64,000 nucleotides of DNA from Rotaria sordida (Eukaryota; Rotifera; Eurotatoria; Philodinida; Philodinidae), in contig CAJNOL010000739.1 in assembly GCA_905250125.1 (NCBI GenBank), positions 1-64,000 on the forward strand, in the 5' to 3' direction. Position numbers and translations under genes: made by a program. Under the pieces are notes generated by a model. The model was not told where the DNA came from. It saw nothing but the letters and a program-made list of their open reading frames with translations, and did not search any database. Each line of letters starts with the position of its first letter. The first letter of the stretch is position 1. Below are positions 39,027-50,706 of this stretch, piece by piece.

Positions 39027-42000
39027 ATTACTGTTTTCATTTTATAAACATCTTGAAAAAAACCTTTCTTTCTCAAATTCTAATAAAGTAAAATGAATTC
39101 TTTATCAATATGATAAAAAATTCGATTACATGGAAAAGAAATAAAAAATAGAATAATTTATAATAAAATCTAAATTACATAGTCTTTTTAATTTTTATGT
39201 TCTTAATCATGTTGATTTTATGTAATAAACAAAAATTATTGTTATGTACTATGTAATCTCGATGTTTTAATTACTTTTTTTTTCTGTATGTGTATGTGTT
39301 TGTTTTATATGGTTGAATAATAATGACATTTAGAATGAAGCGAAATGCGTTAAAACTATATAGATCTAAAACGATGATGATGAAATAACTAATCTTTATC
39401 TAACTTTTAGTAAAAAAGAAATACTCTTGATGATAAAATGAAATAAGAAATAATGAAATGCAGGTAATGTTATTTTCTTAAATACTATATAAGGATAAGT
39501 ATCCATGAAACTTAAAAATTCTAATTATGTTAAATAAATTAAGTATTTATAACAAAAAACGATTGTATTCTCACTAAATCATAAATATTTAGAATAGAAT
39601 TGAATCGTACTTTGCAATAAAATAGAACATTCAAAATTACAACCAAATAATTGATTCAACAATTAAATAATTAAAGTTTGCTATTGTTTTTTGTTTATTA
39701 ATTCTCTCAACGATCGCTACAAACTTTTGGTTTCATGTAATATAAACATATTTTGAATCAGCATATACCGATTTATAGTACTCCAATAATGATGCTATAA
39801 AGTACAAATGAAAGGCCAATGAATACTATATTTTGTTTTCCTTCTTCAATCTAAGTTTCTCTACGATATTGTGCAATGACTAAGGTACTTCTGATGATCC
39901 AGCGACACAAATATATATGGTTTACACGACTTATTGTCGGCAGATTTACTGTCCATTGATTACTTTAAAGAAGAGAAATTAGCAAATGAGTAATCATTTC
40001 AGCAATCAATGTACTGTCAGAATTAAAAAAATCTTCCAATAGATATATGGATAAATACAAAAACAATAAAGAGAGATGACTGTTTAACTATTTGATGCAC
40101 GTCAAAAATATCTCAATCCAACAGCTTTCAAGAACACTGGAATATCAATACAATCTTCATTATAATATTGTCATAGTTTCATTAAAGATTCATCTGTTAT
40201 GATTTTATTTTTCCGTCATTTTAGGCATGGCGCTCCAAAATCATCTCATATTCTTACAATTGATGCTAACAATTATTCTTTTTCCAGTAAATCAATCACA
40301 ATATTAATATTTGGATGCGAAGAATTTACACATTTTTCTCATTCGAGAATGTTGACCTTTGAAATAATTAATAATATGTGATGTTATATTATGTTTGAGG
40401 AATATATTGGAATTGTCTTCTGACAATACATTGATTCTCACAATGACATACTTATTTGCTCATTTCTCTTCTTCCAAATAATCAACAAACAGTAAATCGT
40501 ATACATGATTTTCCATATTATCGTTGAACTTTGTTTTAACAAGTAAAATGTAAGACATCTATGAAATTAAAACACATCACAATGAACTTTGACTTTAAAA
40601 AAAAAACAAGATAGTCTTATGGGAAAAATTGACTGAGAATTTTTCAGAGATTGAAATTATCTTCGCAAATGTTATCTTCTATTCCAGATGAGATATTTTT
40701 CACAGAATGTCTCACTATCCTCATCTTAGAAAATTTTATTTTAGTTCGGTTTTTCGAAGAATAAAAGATATTAATAAATAATGGATGCCAAAATTATTCA
40801 ATTAGGTTTATTTTCATTTTTTTCCATTGCTGTAAAAGCTAGAAAGAATCTAAATAATGATTCGAATAGAGAAGATGGTTTCCAACAAGGACATAAAGAA
40901 ATAAAAACTATTATCAGACTTCTAAAAGTATGGACTCCAGAAAACCAAAAGACTACTTTTTTAGCAACTAGAACAGGTAAATATAGTTTTATTTAGACTA
41001 CATAGAAAGCTAGAGTAAATAATTGCCTACTAAATGCAACGTCTTTGAGTCATCTGTAATGTTTTTTAGCTGAGATACGGCAATTTTACGCAAATCTCTA
41101 AAGTTGTGTTTCTATTATTTCCTATTGAAAAGATGGTTTTTTTGACCTTCAATCATATTGTTGTATGTCAGCTAAGAAAAGGTCGCAGACAATTTGGAGT
41201 CATCTCATTTGGTAGAGAATTATTTACTCTAACTTTCTATGTAGTCTACACAAAACTATATTTACCCGTTCTAGCTGTTGAAAAACTAGCCTTTTAGTTT
41301 TCTGAAGTCCTTATTTTTAAAAGTCTGATAATAATTTTTATTTCCTTATGTTCTTGTTGAAAACCATCTTCTCTATTCGAATAACAATTTGAATTCCTTC
41401 TGGTACTTACAGCAACGAGAAAAAAAACTGAAAAATAAACTTCGTTAAATAATTTTGGTACTCGCTGTGCATCAACAGAATAACTTTATCTACATAAAGA
41501 CTTCTGTGTATATGAATGAAACAACAGTAAAATAAACATTATTGACTGAGAGAAAAAAACAACTAGTAACTTATGAAAGAGTATCAATCACATAGCAAAA
41601 ACAAATAATGTAAAAGCAAAAACAACAAGAACAACTAACTGTTTCGTCGAGTATTTTTCATTCTAGCAAACAGGCGTCATAGTGAAATTACGCATTTTGT
41701 TTTTGCTGATGACATGGACACAATATACAATAAGATATGGATCTGCTATGACGTCTTCTAACACTATTATCTTATCAATAACAAAAAGTCTAATAATATT
41801 TCAAGTCATTGATGATATTAGACTCATAGAAAAGTAGACCTATTTTAATGATAGAAAATATTTTTTATCTTGTTATTGTTGCTGACAAAATCTCTTTTAT
41901 CACATAGTTTATTTCTACATATATTCATTCAACATGATATTCATTTTATTTTGCAAGTGACACAGATATTTATCCTTCCAATAGAATCATTTCTATTTTG

Positions 42001-42518
42001 GTGGATTTAGTACTTTTTTTTGTCTTGTCTATGGTATTTTCCCCATTCATTTGTATAAGGAAAGAATTCTTACACGTCATTTACTAAGAATAGCTTATAA
42101 ATATGTCGTATTTATCAACGTGTATATGACGTTATTGATTTATTTTTGATGTGTTGTTGTCTACTTTTGCCTATTTGTTGTACTGATTGTTTATGCATGA
42201 CGTTTTAACCTTTCCTTGTCAATCCTTGTTTTCGTCTTCCTTTTTCTAAGATTTTGTGTCTATTATTGGTTTGTCATTTGTTTTTTTCCCCATGGTTAAA
42301 CTATTATTCCACATCGTATTCTAATTTTCTCTTTTTCTCTCTCCGCTGTCTTGTCCCCTCTACATATTTAAGCAATGGATATTATAAAGTAGACATTAGA
42401 TGATTACACTAAAGCCATTATAGTGTACAGATATCAAGCAATCTAAAAGACAAACTAATATATTGACTTCTTTAACTTGTCATAAACTGATTTTTTTAAC
42501 ATTGAAACTATTGATCTC
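39027..42518. other. Intergenic region between Rel copies B and C
   Basis: 3.5 kb of AT-rich DNA without recognisable genes. The only structure is the palindromic element at about 40780-41455. The stretch before 42519 must hold the promoter of copy C. Confidence 0.45.
40780..41455. mobile_element. Foldback element with about 200-bp arms
   Basis: The left arm (about 40780-41000) and right arm (about 41215-41455) are imperfect reverse complements. They share blocks such as cgaatagagaagatgg, aacaggtaaatatag and gtaaataatt. The loop is about 210 bp. Short frames on either side (40781-40996 and 41106-41297) are by-products of the arms. No clear target-site duplication is seen. Confidence 0.65.
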
Positions 42519-45500
42519 ATGGTTTATTTAAACGATTACGGTATAAATTTTGTATAGAAAAATCAACTTATACCACTTTTTTTTTCAGCAGACCAAAGCG
42601 ATGCATATTTCACACCAACATCAGAAACATTAGAGCAAATGCTTGGTAAGTTTTTTTTTGTGGCAAAAATGTAGTTTTTTTCTATTATAATTACCGGTAA
42701 AATTCATCCAGTATTTTCGTTTTGAGAGAATGCGAATAATGATGTTTGAATTTCTTATTCTGTACTATTTGATATATATATATATGTAGATATAGATATA
42801 AATATCAATAATATTGGTACTACTTTAACTGATTTGAATTCATGGAATCTTTACAATTCAAATCCTCTACAAAGATCAACAACAGATTTTGATGAAGTTT
42901 TCATGACTCAATTTCAAAATGTCTGTGGTAATAATAATGATTTGGAACTCTATGCCTCAAATGCTGAACGTGTAATTGATACAATGGATAATTCATACGT
43001 TGAAGCTCTATTAAATGATTGTCAATATGAAAGAATTCACATTATTTCTCAACCAAAAGCATTTTATCGTGGACGATATCCTAGTGAAATTGATAAACTT
43101 AAAAATCGAGCTAAACGTTTTATCCGTGCTGAGAACAATGGTAACAGACATGAATATCCAACTGTTCAGGTATTTATATTTCATTAAAAAAAATTAAACA
43201 GAACAGATATTAACACAACAAAACAGACGAGAAGAGATCATATAAAAGATGTTAATAATAAAGGATATAATGATTACTATACTTGGTATTCAACTGACAT
43301 AAAATATATATATATATATATCGGAGAAGAAATTAAAATTCAGAAAAATTGTAAATTTTCCCAGGATAAATTAAAATTTCAGTTTTTCCTATAGAAAAAA
43401 TTGAAATATCTTTTATGTCCGGTAGAGTCAATAGAAGATCAGAATGAAATAAAAATGATAACGTAGGCAGAACAAATGTTACATTTAAACCACTGTCATG
43501 TAAGATAATATCAGTTTAATCAGCATTACATGACATGTGTACCTATCAATTATGTACAACAACAACAACAACAACATGTATGATCTCCTCACAGTTTCAA
43601 GCATTCAATCTATTGGATGTATCTAGCTGTAACTTTAGCAACTTATATGATGTCGATTCAACAACATTATCGACAATGATATTTATTCAAGTAAGCAAAG
43701 AGTATGTGAGTACAGGATTAAGGACTGCTATTGAAGCATGTAACTGTAATGGCACTTGTTCAAGAAAGAAATGTCATTGTCGGGCGGTAATAATACAATA
43801 TGATATCAAATGTCATTCATCAAAGATGAAACCAACATTCAAATGTTTAGTTTAAACTCCGTATATTTGGCATATATAAATAATAAAGTTTGTACTATGA
43901 GTTCAGGAGAATTCAAAATTGTCCGACAGGGAAAACTGAAATTTTAATTTATCCTAGAAGGAACTAGAATTTTAAGTTTTTTTTTTGAAAAAATTCAACT
44001 AAAATTGAAATTTCAAATTGTTCTAGAAAAATTTTAATTTCTCCTTCGACATGTATTTATACATATATCGATACTTTACTGTTCAGTATAGTGAGCAGCA
44101 ATACTCTAGAGTTTTCCACTAAAAATGAATATGTAATAGTATCTTGCACTCGGATCACCTACCCGACACCCGATGCATCGATCCGAATATGAAAAAAATT
44201 GCCGGCTTGAGTCTGGATTCAAGATCATATCTGACATCTGACCCAATCATATTTGAGATCTTGACGTTTCAAAATATTTTTATTTTTTCAAACCGCTTTA
44301 TATATATAAAAGTATAGTAATGAAAACTAATTCGATAATGATTGAGCAATTTATTACATTTGAGAACAGATGACAGAAGTAGAAAGTGATATTGTTTTAC
44401 TAAAAGAATTCGTTTTTAATGAAAATTCATTTACAGATGATGAAAAACTATATAACGAAGTAATTGAATACATGAAGAAGAAAATGAACTATGAAAAAAA
44501 GTGAACATGTATTATCGTGATGAAAAAAGCATTCATATATGTATTGACAAATATGACATTTAGCACCAAGACTGTATTCCATTCTAGTGTCACTAGCAAG
44601 AAGCAATTGTAGATTTAACGAAATTGATCGAGTTTTAGAAGCAGAAAGACACCAAGTGAATCCTGAATCACTTGCTTTTTTTTGTGAAATTTAAGATGAT
44701 CTCTTCGTTTCGTATTACTGTTCATGAAAAAAACTAAATAGTATACGTTTTCACATAAAACAAAAGTTTGTAAACCGTATTGTGACTATGAAACTATCTG
44801 CCGGATGTCAGTTACCTCCGTTCGAGTACTGGGTATAACTATTCGAATTCTGGTCGTTCCCAGGTATAAAAAATAAGTGCCGGTCTAGGTTCGGGTACGA
44901 AAAATCATACCCGTGTAGGAAACTAATATGTAGTAAATGTTAGAATAGTCAAAAACACCTGTGATTTCTGTTAATTACTGAAGTGTAGATCTATTTTCAC
45001 TTTAGTATGTTCAGATAAATCATCCTTTGTAAGTCACACTTCATTTATGGTGTTAAAAATATATTTCGTTTTTTTCTTCTTAAATTAAAGATCAATAATT
45101 TAAATTTTCAATTCATCCACGAATTATTTACTTGTAACAAATAGGATAATTTTTTTCTCTTCAAATAGATTCCATCACAATGGTATCATTCAAATCAACA
45201 ATTATATATTCGAGTTACATTAGTAACTGTAACTAGTGACAGAATACCTTATCATTGTATTCATCCTTATGAAATTGATACACCAGAAGATAATGTCATT
45301 CAAAATTTGGAGAATAATTCACTTTATTTTCGTATTAACGAAAATGAATTTATTAAAGGTAAAAAAAGGTATGAATTAAACGTAATATATATTTTGTTTT
45401 TTACTTTTTCGAAATTTGGATATATTTTAGTTTTCTTATTATTGTAAAAAAACAAAAACAAGATGATTTGAAATCATACGGACCAATGCGTTTGCTTGAT

Positions 45501-47115
45501 TATGGTAAAAAAAAATAAGCAGATATTTGATAACAATCATATATATGACCATGCATTTATTTATTTCTGTTAGAACAAGATGAAACTCTAAGCATTGAAA
45601 CTCCACAAGAAGTTAAACAAAAAATATTACTATATCAATTGTGGAAATCTCAACTTGTTTTCACACTAGCTAAACAACAAGATAACAATATTTTTCCTGT
45701 TCCAATACTTCATACGTTGGCCAAATCTCAAATTATGGTTGATGGATTACCTTTTGGACGAGGTTAATTTTGATTTAAAGAAAAATTTTCCAAAAGAATT
45801 ATTTTTTCTTTTTGAAGACTTATCTATGAATCTTTCAAATGGTAAACCAAATAATCCAATTAAATGTATACCACAAAAAGGAGATTGGCAAGGTGATGAT
45901 GAAGTGTTAATTATTATGTCTAAGCCAATCAAAGGAAAAAGTTTATAGAATTAAAACTTTTTCAACTTCATATTTAACTTCTTTTTCGTTTTATTTTTTT
46001 AAAGAGTATACAATTTGTTTCGATTTTGGTCTATTTGGAGAACAAATTGTTAATGAAATAACACATATTGATACAAAAACAATTTTATTTCGAACACCAC
46101 CATGTCCAATATTACCAGGAGATAAAAATTTTCAAGTATCAGTTATTATTAAAGAAAATAATTTACTCTTATCTTCAATTGATTTTTATTATGTGACACG
46201 TATGTAATAGAAATTCAAACAAATATCAATAACTATATTTATTTATTTATTTATTTATTTATTTTAGCAATGAAACCAACAATCAATCTATGTAGACGTT
46301 GTCAAAGTAATATAAATGATAATCGTAGAAGTAATAAAAGAATATGTGAATATAATGAATATATTGAAACTGATAGTGGAGAAAGTCTTATTTCACATAT
46401 GAAACAATTATCAATAGAACAGGTTAGTTTATTTTATTTCTAGACTTTTTATCTTATATAATTATTGTAGAAACCTATTCAATCTCATATTCCAATTTCA
46501 TCAAATGGTATATCAATTTGTGAATAATATCTGCCTTTCATATATCTATTGCTTTTTTCTTTAGAAAAAGATACAAAATTTGATAAATATCTTAATCAAT
46601 TAAAAGTTGCTTTAGAAAAATTTGTTCGTACAAATGATCCTTCTCAATTATTTCGTCGAACACGTATTTTGTTATCTAAATGTGATGAAAATTCACTTCC
46701 ATTGAATGATGCTATTCAACGTGGACATATAGAAATAGCATTATCACTTATTGAACAAGTTCTTGATATGAATTCATCACAAGGATTATTAGAAAAAGAA
46801 AATGAAAATGGTGAAACACCATTATTAATTGCAGCTAAATGTAATCAATGGAAATTAATTGAAGTTATTCTTAAAAATCGATCTGATCTTGTTGAACAGA
46901 AAGATAAAAATGATAATAATTTATTACATTTACTTGCAAATTTGAATGAAGATGGAGGTGCAGAAACCATTGGAAATATTTTCAAAATTTTATCCAATGA
47001 CACAAAACAAATTCTGTTGGTTGGAAAGAATAAACTTTCTCAAACACCATTGGAGATTGCACAATCTCATGGCAATCCCTTTTCTTGTGAGCTTTTAATC
47101 GAGAATGAAAAATAA
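42519..47115 (+). CDS. NF-kB/Rel protein with ankyrin repeats, copy C
   Basis: Eleven inferred exons (42519-42540, 42592-42645, 42790-43169, 45169-45368, 45431-45504, 45574-45762, 45818-45940, 46005-46199, 46268-46422, 46471-46507, 46565-47115) give about 659 residues. Most exon lengths match copy A exactly (22, 54, 200, 74, 189, 195, 155, 37), which supports the start at MVYLNDY (copy A: MSNLNNY). The Rel domain begins near residue 110 with SQPKAFYRGRYPSE; Ser replaces the loop Cys. The IPT domain, CRRC motif, basic stretch and ankyrin repeats are almost identical to copy A. The small exon 3 of copy A is missing. Intron 3 is 2 kb and carries two transposon remnants. Exon 2 has a CAGCAG tandem acceptor. 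The last residues differ from copy A after SHGN. Confidence 0.84.
43321..44049. mobile_element. Inverted-repeat element in intron 3 of Rel copy C
   Basis: The ends cggagaagaaattaaaatt and aattttaatttctccttcg frame about 730 bp. Subterminal blocks gataaattaaaattt and aaattttaatttatcc are also inverted. A plus-strand frame (43535-43855) has a Cys-rich stretch, CNCNGTCSRKKCHC, resembling the CXC-like motifs of some transposon-encoded proteins. It is probably a remnant of an element-borne gene. Confidence 0.5.
44371..44694 (+). pseudogene. hAT transposase C-terminal remnant in intron 3 of Rel copy C
   Basis: A broken frame. A short piece starts at 44371 (MTEVESDIVLLKEF) and ends at a stop at 44504. 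A second piece in another frame, 44563-44694, reads APRLYSILVSLARSNC, then RVLEAERHQVNPESLAFF and a stop. The arrangement (PRL..LA, then R...L.....NPESL) resembles the dimerisation region at the end of hAT transposases. Stops and frame changes make it non-functional. The flanks at about 44145-44260 and 44800-44930 are rich in cccgac/cgggta motifs like element ends. Confidence 0.4.
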
Positions 47116-48707
47116 TTTTTTAATAAACTACTATGCTTATCTTGATTTTACTGTCTATTTATAAAGATTAATATATTCACAGTTGTTTTAAATTTACTTA
47201 TGTTTTTCAATATCTCATCATATTTATGGTATAATATTACTGCTTCTTCATTAAAATACAATTATCAGCTCTTGTGTTGTAGAATTGACTCATATATAGT
47301 ATTGCATGTGGGTTAGAACTTCTTCTGAAGTCAACATTTATCTAGTCAATTAATAGTTTTATTTAAAAATCTGAGTGATGATAATCTTACTCATGCATAA
47401 CGACAAATGGAGAAGATTTATAAAAGTTAAACCTGGTTTTTCGGTTCATTATATCACTTGCTTCAAAACTCTAAGATTTCTTTAAGTAATAAATAGCAAA
47501 CTGTAAACTAGAACTCAGACGGATGTGCTTGATAATGAATTCTGGGTAACCTTTTTATATGATGAGTAACACATATTTTGACATCATCAACAATTCATTC
47601 TTTGCAAGAGAATATAAAACTATTCAAAATTGGAAACAGCTTGAGTACTAAATTTTATAAAGTATTTATTACTAAAAAAATCGATCTATAACAGAATTCT
47701 ACTTAAAAACACCAATTCGATATCCTGAAAGTACTTTATTCTTTCTGCATGAGTCTCTTGAATTTCACTACCAGGATTTCGACAATTGCGAAAATTTGAC
47801 AATATTATTGAAATTCACAAAGAATATCAAAAACATTTTTATAATTCTAATGAAACTTAGCTATTTCAGAATTGCCAATTTACATTCCGTGTTGCTACAC
47901 TCATACAAGTTTCTTTCTTTTTCTTTTTTGGATTTCACATATTCAACATACAGAGATTATGTAGATCATATCCAACTGCGTGCAATCATGCATTACTATC
48001 TATAATACAGGTATGTCCATCGTGGCTGAAAATCTGCTGTGACGTAGTCAAGATTTTTCCAAGGGAGATGCACAATATCTAAATATGTTGAAATTTCTCT
48101 TAATATACGTAACCAATGGTTAAGCTGTCCTTTTTGCGTGTACAGAAAAACATTTTGATTGTTCTGTGACCTGTGTCTAGGTACCTATCTCAATAGAAAG
48201 TAAGCTACAAGTACAAGCTCATCTTTTGATTATGTAAGAAACACAAAAACAAGCATTGATCTAGTGTTAGTTTGAGAAAAAAAGAAATTTCTATTTGTTA
48301 CAGAGATGAGGACAGAATAAAAGGAAAATTTCATTTTAGTTCTCTTCTACTGCGCAGGACAGATTAGTTTGTAGAATAAATAGGATACTTTTTCGATTTT
48401 CATGTGAGCAAAGCACCTATTAACTTATCAACCATTTTACTGCCTTTCTCAAGGGGGGAAAAAGCTGAATTTTTGATTTACGAGATTGACTTGATTGACA
48501 GTGATTATCCACTTTCTTTTATATCGAAAAAACATCAGTCCGAGTTCTTTTTCGACCAGTATAATATTTCTATGGCTGAGCAACAGGAAAATACTGTGAC
48601 TTTACACGTAAATTTTGATACGAAACTTGAATATACAAATGAAAAAAGCCAAGGAGGAAAAAGCGAAATTTTAAGAGTGCGTACTTCAGTTGTACTTCAT
48701 TTGTACT
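47116..48707. other. Gene-poor region downstream of Rel copy C
   Basis: 1.6 kb with only short frames (for example 47796-48005 and 48404-48718). These have no recognisable family and no neighbouring exons, and I see no gene in them. A hAT-type element starts at 48708. Confidence 0.4.
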
Positions 48708-50698
48708 TACGGATGTAACAATATCAATACGGTATTGCGGTATTGGTATATGGGGGGGAGAGGCTGGTATTTCACGTCAGACTGAAAAATTTTGAAAAAC
48801 CGACAACGGATTCGGATTCCTCGATCCCGAAAAACTTTGATCAAACTTTATAAGAATAAACTGTTAGCGCAATCCCTTGCGGGATTATAATGTGAAACAC
48901 GATGTACCTGCTGTTGCCAATCTTATAAAAATTGTTCGTCTTTATGCATATTGGTGTATATTTCTTCATTGTGGCTTACTTTACATTATAGAGCTGAAAC
49001 AGGATAATACTCCATATATGCTCCAATCATGTGTTAGCTATGTATTATCTCTGATAGTTCCTTGAACCCTTCTTTCACAATCTATAATGACCTCTGGAGT
49101 GAGTGTCTGTCACGGTCTGTGGAGAGGAGGGGGGGGGGGGTACAAATTTCTGTCCCTAAACACTTCAACACTCTTTCCAGATCGTGTTTCACAAAACGCT
49201 ATTTTCTTAAAATAATGTATTCCTGATGAAAAAAATCAAGAATTTACAGGGCTGGAAATAATATTTTCCCCAGGAACACCTCTATAATTTCAAATAGAAG
49301 ATATAATGAATTTTATGTCAACTGAAAGTTCGTCAAAAATGGGGTTTATTGATACTAAATAGTAAGGGTTAAAAAAACATTTGAATGTTACACTTAAGAA
49401 ACTTTCAGAAATTTTATACTTTTTTTGCGGTGAAGAAGTAAGATGCAAGTAATTTAAAAATGGATTAAAATGTTTTTCTTGGATATTTTTACATGGTTCG
49501 ATAGAGCTCATCGAGCTCTACAAAACTGTATATATTAAACATTTTCTGTCAAAAAACTATTTGGAAAATCTTAAAAAACGTTATAAAAGGTCATATTTTT
49601 TATATGGAAGAAAAACACTCGAATTTTCAATAAAATTAGCTTTTTTTTTATTTATTTTTACTTCCTCAGGCGTTTCGAAACATATTCATTCGATGCAGTT
49701 TATCACACTGCGTCGAATGAGTATATTTTCAAACATCTTACATGAGGATACTAATGGGAAATAGCTGAATTTAGTATAAAAAAGACCACTCTTTTCCCTA
49801 TAAAAAGTGTAAAAAATACGGGTTTGTTGGTACATTCTTTGAACAGTTTTCAGTGAATTTTAATCCAAGAACTCTGTTTTAAAATTGTTTAATATATACA
49901 ATTTTGTAGTGATCGATGAGCTCTATCGAACCATGTAAAAATATTCAAGAAAAACATTTTAACCCTTTAGGGACGGTTGGCCCTCTAAGGGGCCATGGTA
50001 ATTCTCTAGCATTTCAAAACACACAGATTCCTATATGAGATTAGTTTTCGTGAAAGCATTTATCAGAGAGTTTTTTGGTATAATTTGGATTGTAATTTGG
50101 TTATTTTATTCAGATATCCAGTAATGGATAATAAGTTCTTTTAGAATATAGAAATGTTGATTGATTTATGATGAAATATACAGAAAAAAAAACCCGTCCC
50201 CAAAGGGTTAATCCATTTTTGAATTACTTACATCTTACTTCTTCACCACAAAAAAAGTATAAAATTTCTGAAAGTTTCTTAAGTTTGACATTCAAATGTT
50301 TTTTTAACCCTTACTATTTAGTATCAATAAACCTCATTTTTGACGAACTTTCAGTCGATATAAAATTCATTATATCTTCTATTTGAAATTATAGTGGTAT
50401 CCCCAGGGCAAACTATTATTTCTAACCCTGTATAATTGATTTCTCAAAGTATTCGAATTTAATTTTTTTCGTTAAGACAAGGTTATTCTTTGAAAATAAC
50501 GATTTTGTTTAGGAAGTTTGATCAAAGGTTTTTGAGGTCGAAGAATCCGAATCACTGACTGGTTTCTCAAAATTTTTCAGTTTTATGTGCAGTAGTAGCT
50601 CCCCCCCCTCCCCTCCCCCATATACTAATATCAATACCAGTCAATACCAATACCGATACCGATTGGTATTGACTGGTATTGGTATTGTTACATTCCTA
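48708..50698. mobile_element. hAT-type foldback element with long arms
   Basis: The ends TACGGATGTAACAATA and, in reverse complement, TAGGAATGTAACAATA are flanked by an 8-bp duplication with one mismatch (tttgtact 48700-48707, cttgtact 50699-50706). This fits hAT. Long stretches of the left and right halves are inverted copies, including the 49290-49510 and 49915-50400 blocks and the ggtattg-rich, poly-G/poly-C subterminal parts. The right arm carries a nested TTAA-flanked MITE. No transposase is seen. Small frames in the arms are not genes. Confidence 0.75.
49963..50207. mobile_element. piggyBac-like MITE nested in the hAT element
   Basis: A 245-bp insertion whose ends are CCCTTTAGGGACGG and CCGTCCCCAAAGGG, flanked on both sides by TTAA (49959-49962 and 50208-50211). 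The left arm of the host element (near 49465-49480) has the matching uninterrupted sequence with a single TTAA, giving a built-in empty site. TTAA duplication with a CCCT start is the piggyBac hallmark. Confidence 0.85.
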
Positions 50699-50706
50699 CT
50701 TGTACT

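Noticed and set aside
40781-40996. Open frame as a first exon of Rel copy C
   Set aside because: It lies in one arm of a foldback element, and the 22-nt exon at 42519-42540 matches the first exon of copy A in length, phase and sequence.
43535-43855. Independent Cys-rich gene
   Set aside because: It sits between inverted repeats in an intron and lacks exon context; treated as a transposon remnant.
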